The translations under genes and the position numbers were made by a program. From the NCBI GenBank assembly GCA_013364255.1, contig CP054936.1, positions 62,001-126,000 of the forward strand: a DNA stretch of 64,000 nucleotides, given 5' to 3'. The notes below the pieces were generated by a model. That model saw nothing but the letters and a program-made list of their open reading frames with translations. It did not search any database and had not been told where the DNA came from. Source of the DNA: Streptomyces seoulensis. Lineage in GTDB: Bacteria; Actinomycetota; Actinomycetes; Streptomycetales; Streptomycetaceae. This document shows positions 25,545-33,452 of this stretch, one piece after another. The first letter of the stretch is position 1, and every line of letters begins with the position of its first letter.

Positions 25545-26399
25545 TTACTTCCCTGAGCTCATCCACGCCTGTGGTGTCAGCCGCGCGTGGGCGCCGAACT
25601 GCGTCGGTCCGTCGACCTGCGCTCCGCTGGACAGGACGAGGTCCCGGAGGCGCTGCGGCAGGGCGTCGTCGAAGCGGAGGTGGCCCGGCACCGTGACTTC
25701 GGCGTTGCGCAGCGGCGTCGCGATCTCGCGGCAGGTGGTGCTGAGCCAGTCGAGGACCGCGGGGTCCCCCGAGCGGCCCGCGACCGGCGTCCAGGTGGCC
25801 ACCTCAGGCTGCCGGAGGCCGGCGTCGAGGAACGTCCGGGTGAGACGGGGGCCGAAGTCGGGGACGGCGCCGGTCGCCAGGAAGGGGCCGGGCCACAGCG
25901 CGTAGTACTCGTCCCACTCCGGCAGCGGCGGACGCGACGGCGACGTGTTGGTGAAGTCCATCTCGTGCATGACGACGATCCCGTCCGGTTTCAGCAGGGA
26001 CGTCAGACGGCGCAGCGCGGACACCGGATCGGGCAGGTACATCAGGATGTACCTGCCGACCAGGACGTCGAACTTCTCCGGCCAGGTGAAGTCGGCGAGG
26101 TCCGCGGCTTCGTACCGCACCGAGTCCGCGAGACCCGCCTCCCGTGCCAGGATCCGCGCCTTGTGGACGCTTCCGGGGTCACGCTCGATTCCCACGACGT
26201 GTCCGCCGGGCCCGACCAGTCCGGCGGCCAGCAGGGAGACGTATCCCAGTCCGGCGCCGATGTCGAGGACGCTCATCCCCGGACGTACTCCGGCCGACCG
26301 CAGGATGCGTTCGGTGAACGGCGAGATCGCCTCGTTCTGCAGGGTCAGCCTCTGGTGCTCGCTGTCGGAGTGACCGAGCAGGTATGCGTCGTGCGCCAT
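25545..26399 (-). CDS. SAM-dependent methyltransferase
   Basis: This is a 284-residue class I methyltransferase; ATG 26399 follows GGAGG by six bases. SAM motif I is SVLDIGAGLGYVSLLAA (residues about 43-59), the acidic end of strand 2 is VVGIERD, and motifs II-III are FDVLVGRYILMYLPDP and LLKPDGIVVMHEMDF. It resembles UbiE/Coq5-like small-molecule methyltransferases. It lies between the acyl-AMP ligase (124-bp gap) and a P450. O-methylation of an oxidised fatty acyl product, or of its carboxylate, is the simplest role in this operon. Confidence 0.9.
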   Translation of the reverse strand: MAHDAYLLGHSDSEHQRLTLQNEAISPFTERILRSAGVRPGMSVLDIGAGLGYVSLLAAGLVGPGGHVVGIERDPGSVHKARILAREAGLADSVRYEAADLADFTWPEKFDVLVGRYILMYLPDPVSALRRLTSLLKPDGIVVMHEMDFTNTSPSRPPLPEWDEYYALWPGPFLATGAVPDFGPRLTRTFLDAGLRQPEVATWTPVAGRSGDPAVLDWLSTTCREIATPLRNAEVTVPGHLRFDDALPQRLRDLVLSSGAQVDGPTQFGAHARLTPQAWMSSGK

Positions 26400-26523
26400 G
26401 CGAGGCCTCCAGGGCCGGTCATGCGGGGAGCCTCCCACGGCAGGTGGCCGGGGGGCTCCGCGGTGTCTGCGGCACTGAGTGCCCTGTGGCGGACGCGCGG
26501 TGCGGTCCGGTGTTCCGGGTGCG

Positions 26524-28176
26524 TCACGTACCGGAGCGGGACATGCGCGTGTCCGAAGGGGGCAGGCGGCGCAGCGCCTTGCCGCTGGAGGTGCGTGCGA
26601 TCCCGCCCCGCCGCACGAACTCGATCGTGTCGGGTGTGATGCCCAGCTCGGCCACGACACGTGCGCGGATGCGTTGCGTCGTGTCGCGACGGCTCGCCTC
26701 GTCGTGCCGCGTCGTCTCGACGACGAGCCCGAGCCGGCCTCCCTCGTCGCTCCAGATCTGCTCGGCCACGACGCCGTGGACGGGGAGGCCGGGTGTGTCC
26801 CGCACGACCGCCTCGATGTCGCTCGCCCAGTGGTTCGCGCCGAAGACGATGATCACCTCTTTCGTGCGGCCCACGATGTACAGCTCGCCGTCGTGCCACA
26901 GGCCCAGGTCACCGGTCGCCACCCAGCCGTCCGGAAGGAGGACGCGGCGGCTCTCTTCGGGGTGGCGGTCGTACCCGGTGCTCGTGACGGACGCCCCCCG
27001 GACCTCGACGGCACCGACCGTGCCGGGCGCGGCCGGTTCGCCGCTCGCGGTGGTGAGTCGGACCTCGGTACGCCGCACCGGCGTTCCCACACTGACCAGT
27101 TCGCGGCATGGCCCGGCGCCGGAGGGCGCCGGTACGTAACGGCCCCGGTTCAGTTCGTCGCGTTCGGCGCGCAGCACCTTGGCCGGGCGGCCGAGGGGAG
27201 GGAAGGCGACCGCCAGGGTCGCCTCCGCCAGTCCGTAGGCCGGCAGGAAGACGTTCTCGGACAGTCCGGCGGGTGCGAAGCGCTCGGTGAAGGCGTCCTG
27301 AAGCCGCCGGTCGACCGGCTCGGCGCCGTTCACCGCGATGCGCCAGCGGGAGAGATCGAGGCCGTCCTGCGGTGCCGCGTCGCGCCGCAGGACGTAGCGG
27401 TAGCCGGAGTCGGGAGCCATGGTGAAGGTCGCTCCCAGCCGCCCCATGGCCCGGATCCAGTCCCCCGGACCGCGCAGGTAGTCCTCGGGCGTCAGCAGAT
27501 GGATGTCGACGTCGTGCAGCAGCGGTGTCAGGAAGGAACCGATCAGGCCCATGTCGTGGAAGAGGGGCAGCCAGGTGCAGCCGACGTCGGTCCTGGTGAG
27601 CTGTGTGCCGTGGGCGATGGCCGCCACCCCGGCAGCCACGTTGCCGTGGCTGAGCACGACGCCCCGCGGCTCGTTGCTCGTGCCCGACGTGTACTGGACG
27701 ACGGCCGGGTCCGACGCCGTCCGCGCGACATGGGCCGCGGACGGCTCGGCCACCTCCGGCACCAGGAGGACGTCGACCGGGCGGGCGCCGTCGGACAGTC
27801 CCGGACCGAGCAGCGGGAGCACGGCCGGAGCCGTCAGCACGGTCCGTACCCGAGAGCGGCGCAGGGCGGCGGAGGTGCGCCGGAGGTAGGCGTCGGACGA
27901 TCCGAAGGGCGCGGGACCGGGCAGCGGCACCGCGACCGCGCCCGCCGCCAGCACACCGAAGAAGGCGCGCGCGAAGTCCACCGACGTCGGCAGGACGAGG
28001 GCGACCCGTTCGCCGGGTCGCACCCCGCGCGACAGCAGCCCGGCGGCCACCCGCCCTGCCTCGGCGTAGAGGTCGCTGTAGGACAGCGCGTCACCGCCCT
28101 GGCCCCGGCGCAGCACGTGCATGCCCCGTCCGGAGCCTTGCGCGGCGACGCGGCCGAGCGCGGCGAACAGGGTCAC
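26524..28176 (-). CDS. Fatty acyl-AMP ligase (FAAL)
   Basis: This is a 550-residue adenylate-forming enzyme that activates a fatty acid with ATP and passes it to an acyl carrier protein. GTG 28176 overlaps the ACP stop codon as GTGA, so translation is coupled. The P-loop motif QYTSGTSNEPRGVVLSHGN is at residues 161-179, followed by WLPLFHDMGLIGS, AVNGAEPVDRR and PAYGLAEATLAVAF. The hinge region is DGWVATGDLG with VGRTKEVIIVFGANHWASDI, typical of FAALs rather than CoA ligases. The adjacent ACP is the obvious acceptor. Chain length is not readable. Confidence 0.92.
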   Translation of the reverse strand: MTLFAALGRVAAQGSGRGMHVLRRGQGGDALSYSDLYAEAGRVAAGLLSRGVRPGERVALVLPTSVDFARAFFGVLAAGAVAVPLPGPAPFGSSDAYLRRTSAALRRSRVRTVLTAPAVLPLLGPGLSDGARPVDVLLVPEVAEPSAAHVARTASDPAVVQYTSGTSNEPRGVVLSHGNVAAGVAAIAHGTQLTRTDVGCTWLPLFHDMGLIGSFLTPLLHDVDIHLLTPEDYLRGPGDWIRAMGRLGATFTMAPDSGYRYVLRRDAAPQDGLDLSRWRIAVNGAEPVDRRLQDAFTERFAPAGLSENVFLPAYGLAEATLAVAFPPLGRPAKVLRAERDELNRGRYVPAPSGAGPCRELVSVGTPVRRTEVRLTTASGEPAAPGTVGAVEVRGASVTSTGYDRHPEESRRVLLPDGWVATGDLGLWHDGELYIVGRTKEVIIVFGANHWASDIEAVVRDTPGLPVHGVVAEQIWSDEGGRLGLVVETTRHDEASRRDTTQRIRARVVAELGITPDTIEFVRRGGIARTSSGKALRRLPPSDTRMSRSGT

Positions 28177-28448
28177 GACAGCGGTTCCGCGCCGGCCTCC
28201 GCCATCACCTTGGTGATCGCGGCCGCGAACTCCCGCACGGTGCTCGTCTCGAAGACGATGCGGTCCTCCACCTCGATGTCGTAGTGCTGCTCGATCTCCA
28301 GCACGATCTGCAGCGCGTGGATCGAGTCGAAGCGCGGCAGGGAGCGCAGATCGGTGTCCACGTCCACCTCCTCGACCCCGATGCGCAGTTGCTCGGCGAC
28401 GAACCGGCGGACGGTCTGTTCGATGTCGGTGACGCTCGCCTGTGGCAT
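28173..28448 (-). CDS. Acyl carrier protein
   Basis: This is a 91-residue free-standing carrier protein. The phosphopantetheine site is S42 in RFDSIHALQIVLEIE, followed by the acidic recognition helix (EQHYDIEVEDRIVFETSTV). Its last codons overlap the FAAL start, giving near 1:1 coupled synthesis. It lies 72 bp after the desaturase gene. It is predicted to carry the fatty acyl chain while the desaturase and perhaps a P450 act on it. Confidence 0.93.
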   Translation of the reverse strand: MPQASVTDIEQTVRRFVAEQLRIGVEEVDVDTDLRSLPRFDSIHALQIVLEIEQHYDIEVEDRIVFETSTVREFAAAITKVMAEAGAEPLS

Positions 28449-28520
28449 GGCGTGGTGATGTCCTGTTCTGTGGGGCCGCCGCGTCGGGGCGCGGTGGGAG
28501 GCGGACTTCGGGGCTGATGG

Positions 28521-29729
28521 TCAGCGAGCGCCGGGCCGACGGGCAAGGGCGCGCAGCTTGGCTTTGATGTCGTGCGGGGTCTCCAACGAGTCGTCGTCCA
28601 CCAGGAGCCGGACGATCGACATCACCTTGGCGTCCGCGGCGTCCACCGAGTCGCGCTGGATGGTCTCGATACGGCGGATGCCGGCCGTGGAGGTGGAGTG
28701 CGGATAGAACATGCCCGCCGGGTGCTTGACGCCGTTGCCGCGGTCCGCGAGCCAGATGTAGGCCATGCGCAGCGCGGCGGTCCGATGGGCGGGGTCGCTG
28801 TCGCACAGTTCCCGCATGAAGACGGAGAACGCGCGGCAGTGCCGGGCCTCGTCGCGGGCCAGGAGCCGCCAGATCTTGCGGATCACCGGCTCGGACATGT
28901 GGGCCGCGAGCGCCTTGTAGAGGGCGGACGCCCGTGACTCCGAGATCACGTTCATCATGAGGGTGGCGGAGCGCACGTCGCCCTGCGGATACGGCTCTCG
29001 TTTGTAGAGCGCGTGCTTCGAACGGAGTTTGACCCCGATCCGGTCCAGGTAGCGGGCCTGGACGAGTGAGTGCCTGGATTCCTCCGCACCCCATTGCAGT
29101 GCCCAGGAGGAGAAGCTGACCTCTCCCTCCCATTCCCGCAGGAAGTTGTGGGCGCCGGGCAGGGTGCCGAACTCGATGACGGCCGCCTCGGTGAGGAAGT
29201 CCACGGTCCGTTCGTCGAGCATGCCGTGCTCGACGCGGTCCAGGTCGATTTCGGTCCAGTCCCAGCGCGTCGTCTCGAACCAGTCGAAGATCTTGTTGAA
29301 CGTCATGTCGAGGTAGTAGTCGGTGTAGAGGTCGTCCGTCATCAGCGCGCGGTGCGCCCGCAGGGCCAGTTCGACCGAGGTGGTGAGCCCTTCGGGCGCC
29401 ACCGCGGCGGGCCGCACGATGTCCTCGACGTCCAGTGCTTCCGCCCAGCCGGGAAACGGGCCTGCCGTTTCGGGCCCGACGACGTACACCCGGGTCCGGT
29501 TGAACCTCGGGTGCGACCGCAGCGCCCGGACGGCGGGCAGCGGCTCGGCATCCGCGCCGATCCACACCGCCGCGAGCTCGGCCGACGGTTCGAACTCGTG
29601 CAGGTAGCGCTGCCAGTCGGCGTGTGCCGGCCGGTCCACGGTGACGTCGCCGAAGGCGGGGACGGTGAGCCGTTCCGCGGGGGAGGCGGCGGCGGTGGGT
29701 GCCAGCAGGGCGATGGTGGGCGGGGGCAC
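28521..29729 (-). CDS. Diiron acyl-ACP desaturase with receiver-like N-terminal domain
   Basis: This is a 402-residue protein starting at GTG 29729 behind GAGAGGA (a GTG at 29798 is possible). From about residue 125 onward it matches soluble stearoyl-ACP-type desaturases: WGAEESRHSLV (E217, H220), ISESRASALYKAL (E264) and ARDEARHCRAF (E294, H297) are diiron ligands matching the plant enzyme pattern. It should insert a double bond into the chain held on the neighbouring ACP. Residues about 4-125 are not part of the normal fold: AAVWIGADAEPLPAVRALRS and TRVYVVGPE...VEDIVRP mimic a response-regulator alpha/beta domain without a clear phosphorylation pocket. A role for that domain in partner binding is speculation. 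Confidence 0.85.
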   Translation of the reverse strand: MPPPTIALLAPTAAASPAERLTVPAFGDVTVDRPAHADWQRYLHEFEPSAELAAVWIGADAEPLPAVRALRSHPRFNRTRVYVVGPETAGPFPGWAEALDVEDIVRPAAVAPEGLTTSVELALRAHRALMTDDLYTDYYLDMTFNKIFDWFETTRWDWTEIDLDRVEHGMLDERTVDFLTEAAVIEFGTLPGAHNFLREWEGEVSFSSWALQWGAEESRHSLVQARYLDRIGVKLRSKHALYKREPYPQGDVRSATLMMNVISESRASALYKALAAHMSEPVIRKIWRLLARDEARHCRAFSVFMRELCDSDPAHRTAALRMAYIWLADRGNGVKHPAGMFYPHSTSTAGIRRIETIQRDSVDAADAKVMSIVRLLVDDDSLETPHDIKAKLRALARRPGAR

Positions 29730-29793
29730 GGAGGGCGTCCTCTCTGTCGGTCTGCGCAGGCCGTCGGCGAGCACCTTGCCGCGTGGTGTGTGT

Positions 29794-29890
29794 GGCACGG
29801 CTCCGTGGACGTGCGTGCCGCGGCGTCAGCGCGGCTCGCGCGGTGCGTTGGCACGGCTCCGTGGACGTGTGTGCCGCGGCGTCAGCGTGG
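29794..29890. repeat. 41-bp direct repeat with 56-bp period in the P450-desaturase gap
   Basis: A 41-bp unit starting GGCACGGCTCCGTGGACGTG occurs at 29794 and 29850 with two mismatches. The second copy includes the stop codon of the upstream P450 gene. A local tandem duplication enlarged the operon gap to 152 bp. Confidence 0.8.
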
Positions 29891-31153
29891 CCCGGGGCCC
29901 GCGGCGGGGCCGAGGAGTACGGGCAGCGCCTCGATGCTGTTGCTGACGAACGAGGGCACGGGCCGCACGGTCCACGTGTCGGAGGGGGCCAGTCGCGCGT
30001 CGGGGAACCGGGTGAAGAATCCGGCCAGCGCCGTCTCCAGCTGGAGACGGGCCAGGTGGATCCCGATGCAGAAGTGCGGGCCGTGCCCGAAGCCGAGGTG
30101 GCCGGCCTGCCGCCGGCGGATGTCGAAGAGGTCCGCGTCCGGCCCGTGGTGCTCCGGATCCCGGCCCGCCGAGCCGAAGGACGCGAGGATGGCTTCTCCC
30201 CGGTGGATCGTCTGGCCGGCGATGACGACGTCCTCGGTCGGATAGCGCATCGGGAACTGGTTCACCGCGCCGTTCCAGCGCATCGTCTCCTCGACCACCG
30301 CACTCCAGGGAACCTCCCCGGCGCGGGCGGACGCGAGTTGCTCGGGGTGGGTGAGCAGCGCGTGGCAGGCGTTGACGAGTACGTTGATGACGCTCTGATG
30401 GCCGGCGAAGAACATCAGCAGGATCATGCCGTGCAGTTCGCTGTCGGTGAGCCGGTCGTCTCCGTCTCGGCGTGCTGTGAGCAGGACGCTGATGAGGTCG
30501 TCCCTGGGGACGTCGCGGCGTTCCGCGACGATCTCCCGGAGCAGCGCTTCGATCTGTCCGTCGATCTCCTGGACCTGTTCGGGGGTGTTGTTCGTACGGG
30601 TCTGCATGCCGGTGAGCACGTGCAGCAACCGCCGCTTGCGCTGCGGGACCCCCAACAGGTCCGAGATGACGGTGGTGGGGATGGGGTAGGCGAACGCCTT
30701 GCGGAAGTCCACCGGCCGGTCCTCCGGCCGTGTGGCGAGCTGGTCGAGGAGCCCGTCGACGAGGCGTTCCACGCCCGGGCGCATAGCTTCCACCCGTGCT
30801 GGGGTCAGTGCCTGGTCGACCAGTCCGCGCAACCGCCGGTGATCCGCGCCGTGCGCGTTGATGACGCTGTCGGTCGCGACGAAGCCCATCAGCGGCCATC
30901 CGTCCGGCACTTCGCCGCGGGCCGCTGCCCCCCAGTGCGTGATTCCTTTGGCGACCCTGGGATCCGTCAGCACTCGGCGCAGGTCTTCATGATGCGGAAT
31001 CGCCCACGCCCGCACACCGCCGGGGAGTTGGACCGGCACGGCTCTCCCCGCCGCCCGTAGGCGGGCGTTCTCGGCGTGCTGATCCGAGCCGTTGACGTCC
31101 AGCGCGTACGGGCATCGGGACGCCTGCCTCGCGCTTTGCTCAGTCGACCTCAC
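29882..31153 (-). CDS. Cytochrome P450 with unusual I-helix (AGHQS)
   Basis: This is a 423-residue soluble P450. GTG 31153 overlaps the stop codon of the upstream hydrolase as GTGA, so the two are translationally coupled. The ExxR motif is in VVEETMRWNG and the heme loop is FGHGPHFCIGIHL with C362. The oxygen-activation motif in the I-helix is A250-G-H-Q-S254, where most P450s have an acidic residue followed by Thr. Both proton-relay residues are therefore replaced (Gln and Ser). This suggests unusual chemistry, peroxide use, or substrate-assisted proton delivery. It belongs to the FAAL/ACP operon. Confidence 0.92.
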   Translation of the reverse strand: MRSTEQSARQASRCPYALDVNGSDQHAENARLRAAGRAVPVQLPGGVRAWAIPHHEDLRRVLTDPRVAKGITHWGAAARGEVPDGWPLMGFVATDSVINAHGADHRRLRGLVDQALTPARVEAMRPGVERLVDGLLDQLATRPEDRPVDFRKAFAYPIPTTVISDLLGVPQRKRRLLHVLTGMQTRTNNTPEQVQEIDGQIEALLREIVAERRDVPRDDLISVLLTARRDGDDRLTDSELHGMILLMFFAGHQSVINVLVNACHALLTHPEQLASARAGEVPWSAVVEETMRWNGAVNQFPMRYPTEDVVIAGQTIHRGEAILASFGSAGRDPEHHGPDADLFDIRRRQAGHLGFGHGPHFCIGIHLARLQLETALAGFFTRFPDARLAPSDTWTVRPVPSFVSNSIEALPVLLGPAAGPGPR

Positions 31154-32019
31154 TTCATCTCCACATCGGGAAGGACGGCGTGCCGGGACGACTCGTCCGC
31201 CAGGAAGCGCACCACGTCGGCACCGAATTCTTCATACATTTGAAACAGAAACCCGTGCCCGGCGCCGGGGTAAATCTTCAGCAATGAATGAGGCATGTGC
31301 GACGCCAAGATGCCGCTCTTTTCAGCAGCGACCATGATGTCGAGTTCGCCGTGTGCCACGAAGGTGGGTTGCGTGATTTCCGCGAGCTCCCCGGCGGCCA
31401 GCGGATCACGTGCACCCCACGCCTCCGCCGCTTCCAACTGGGCCTGCCAGGCGGCTTCGGTGACGCTGCCGGCAGGGCCCACCCGGCTTCGGGACAGGCG
31501 GCGGATGTACTCGATTCCGTGCGCCCGGCCGGCCGCGGTCGGCGGGAAGAACAGGTGGATGATGTCCTTGGGGCTGATCAGCTTTCTGCTGATGATCGAC
31601 CGTACCCGGCCTCCTGCGGCGTCGTCCTCGCCGAATCCGCGAGGCGCGGTGCCGGCGAGTATCAGGCGGCGTACCAGGTCCGGCCGGGCGCGCGCCAGCG
31701 CCTGCGCCACATAGCCACCCAGCGAGAACCCGAGCACATCGGCGCTGCCCAGTCCCAGGGACGCCATGAATTCAGCGATTCCCTCCGCCATGGCCTCGAC
31801 CGTGCTGGGGGTCGTTCCTTCGGACAGGCCGATGCCGCGGTTGTCCGCGACGATCACGGTACGGTCTGCCGCCAGCCTCTTGAGCAGGGCCGGATCCCAC
31901 ATGTCGATGCCGGCCCGGAAATGCGACAGGAGCAGCAGTGGCGGGCCCCCCTTCTCACTGCCGAATCGGACGTAGGCATAACGACAGCCGTCAGGGGAAC
32001 GGACAAAGCGCTTGTCCAT
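31150..32019 (-). CDS. Alpha/beta hydrolase, first gene of the FAAL/ACP operon
   Basis: This is a 289-residue alpha/beta-fold hydrolase. ATG 32019 follows GAAGGT by six bases. The nucleophile elbow is GFSLGG (S99), with the acid in HGELD and the His in AGHGFLFQ, so the triad is complete. LSHFRAGIDMWDPALL and VIVADNRGIGLSEG are the oxyanion and early strands. As first gene of the set and coupled to the P450, it could release the finished acyl chain from the ACP as a thioesterase or act as an esterase. The alternative is a general esterase or peroxidase-like hydrolase. Confidence 0.85.
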   Translation of the reverse strand: MDKRFVRSPDGCRYAYVRFGSEKGGPPLLLLSHFRAGIDMWDPALLKRLAADRTVIVADNRGIGLSEGTTPSTVEAMAEGIAEFMASLGLGSADVLGFSLGGYVAQALARARPDLVRRLILAGTAPRGFGEDDAAGGRVRSIISRKLISPKDIIHLFFPPTAAGRAHGIEYIRRLSRSRVGPAGSVTEAAWQAQLEAAEAWGARDPLAAGELAEITQPTFVAHGELDIMVAAEKSGILASHMPHSLLKIYPGAGHGFLFQMYEEFGADVVRFLADESSRHAVLPDVEMK

Positions 32020-32311
32020 GAAAAGACCTTCGTTCGAGCCCGAAGAATGCCCAGCCAGCAGCCGCGGCACGGTCGAAAAGATCACGGCTCATCGAGGCAG
32101 TCACTGCTGACGCGAACAGCAGACCCATGGAAAGGAATATCCGCAACGCGATGGACAAGAGCCGTCCCATGCCCCCTCTCGCACATTGCGTCGTCATTTG
32201 GGTCAGATTCAGCGGTCCGCGTCATGAGATTACCCCGCGTTCCACTTGTCACAGAATCCGGAACCGACTATTTACCTATTACTATAACGCGAGCACCTCG
32301 TGAGTGATCAG

Positions 32312-32341
32312 ATCGTAGCCGCGCTCTTCTTTTAATGTCAA
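32312..32341 (-). promoter_or_regulatory. Near-consensus promoter for the FAAL/ACP operon
   Basis: On the minus strand, TTGACA (32341-32336) and TACGAT (32317-32312) are separated by 18 bp, matching housekeeping sigma factor promoters. It lies in the most AT-rich stretch of the window, about 290 bp upstream of the hydrolase start, implying a long 5' leader. A short open frame encoding a membrane-like peptide (ATG 32170) lies in that leader. Confidence 0.5.
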
Positions 32342-32589
32342 CCATCATCGTCGGCCAGCGGAGAGGAGCAATTCGAGTTTCGGCGGCAGCGGCCGCGGGA
32401 AGTATCGAATAATTACCCGGTTCCGGTCGTCACCGGCGGAGCGGACCTTCTCGCGACACGCCCCTGGAGCGGAAGGTGAGGCCAGTGACTGCTCGCCTCA
32501 CGCTTCCGCCGGTCTTCGGTCGAGTGCGTGTCCCGGATACTGGGACAACTCCCTGCGTGGCGGCAGAAGTTCGGGGATCCTGGGTGACC

Positions 32590-33111
32590 ATGACCGAAGA
32601 CGCGAGCGGTACCACGCCGAGCAGTGAGGTAAGGGCGCTTCTTCGGGCCCTGGACGGACAACGACGCCACGTTCTCGGCATCCTTGACGGCCTCGACCCG
32701 AAGGATCTCCGGCGGCCCGTGCTGCCATCCGGATGGCACTGCCTGGGGCTGGTCCAGCACCTGGCACTCGATGTGGAACGGTTCTGGTTCCGCGACGTCG
32801 TCGCCGGGAACGAGGAAGTCATCCACGATCTGACAAGCGGCGACGAAGCGTGGAAGGTGGCTCCGGAAGTACCGGCCGTCGACGTGCTCGACCGATACCG
32901 GCGGGAGGCGGAACGCGCCGATGCCGTCATCACCGCCACCCCTGCCGATGCCGCACTGGCCTGGTGGCCCCACGACCTGTTCGGCGAACCGCACCTGCAC
33001 ACCCTGCGCGACGTCCTGCTGCACGTCATCACCGAGACCGCCTGCCACGCCGGCCACCTCGACGCTGTCCGAGAGATGATCGACGGCCGCCGGTGGCTTG
33101 TCCTGACCTGA
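32590..33111 (+). CDS. DinB family protein (DUF664-like)
   Basis: This is a 173-residue four-helix protein of the DinB/YfiT superfamily, many members of which are metal- and thiol-dependent transferases. The His residues that bind metal are placed as usual: CLGLVQHLALDVERFWF, then at the end LLHVITETACHAGHLDAVRE. ATG 32590 is chosen at the start of homology; GTG 32584 is two codons upstream. It diverges from the FAAL/ACP operon across the AT-rich gap. It probably uses mycothiol, the low-molecular thiol of actinobacteria; the substrate is unknown. Confidence 0.82.
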   Translation: MTEDASGTTPSSEVRALLRALDGQRRHVLGILDGLDPKDLRRPVLPSGWHCLGLVQHLALDVERFWFRDVVAGNEEVIHDLTSGDEAWKVAPEVPAVDVLDRYRREAERADAVITATPADAALAWWPHDLFGEPHLHTLRDVLLHVITETACHAGHLDAVREMIDGRRWLVLT

Positions 33112-33188
33112 ACATCACCGGTCCGGCTCCGCGCTCCTCGTGTCGGGTTTCATGCCGCGGCAGTGGACTGAGCACGGACCGGCCGGGG

Positions 33189-33232
33189 CGGAGCCCTGCC
33201 GCCTCCGGCACGTCGGGAACCGCAGGGCTCCG
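33189..33232 (+). terminator. Hairpin after the DinB gene
   Basis: CGGAGCCCTGC and its exact complement GCAGGGCTCCG are separated by 22 bases, about 80 bp past the DinB stop codon. Confidence 0.5.
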
Positions 33233-33452
33233 TGACAATTCCGTTCGTACGGCGGGCGATTTCCGCGACCAAACGGTCCACCATTTGCCCACAGCGCGCA
33301 TTTTCGGTCAGTAGACGGCAGTTTGTCGCAAGTCAGGGTGGATCGATGAGAACCTGAGCATCATCACCCCACTCGCCGCCGAAAGGGGACCGGTGGCCGG
33401 GCACGGCCATGTGCCCGGGCCGGGAGCGGCGGCGCCGAAGCAAGGGGGATCC

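Noticed and set aside
26479..28284. 601-codon plus-strand open frame over the FAAL gene
   Set aside because: Low-complexity antisense reading of the FAAL and ACP genes.
29794..29890. Possible CRISPR repeats
   Set aside because: Only two copies, 41 bp long with a 15-bp spacer and no cas genes. It is a tandem duplication. No CRISPR array was found anywhere in the window.
31991..32170. Small membrane peptide (ATG 32170) in the operon leader, overlapping the hydrolase start
   Set aside because: It has a plausible helix (LLSIALRIFLSMGLLFASAV) and a GAGGGGG site very close to the ATG, but no homology. Kept only as a note on the leader.
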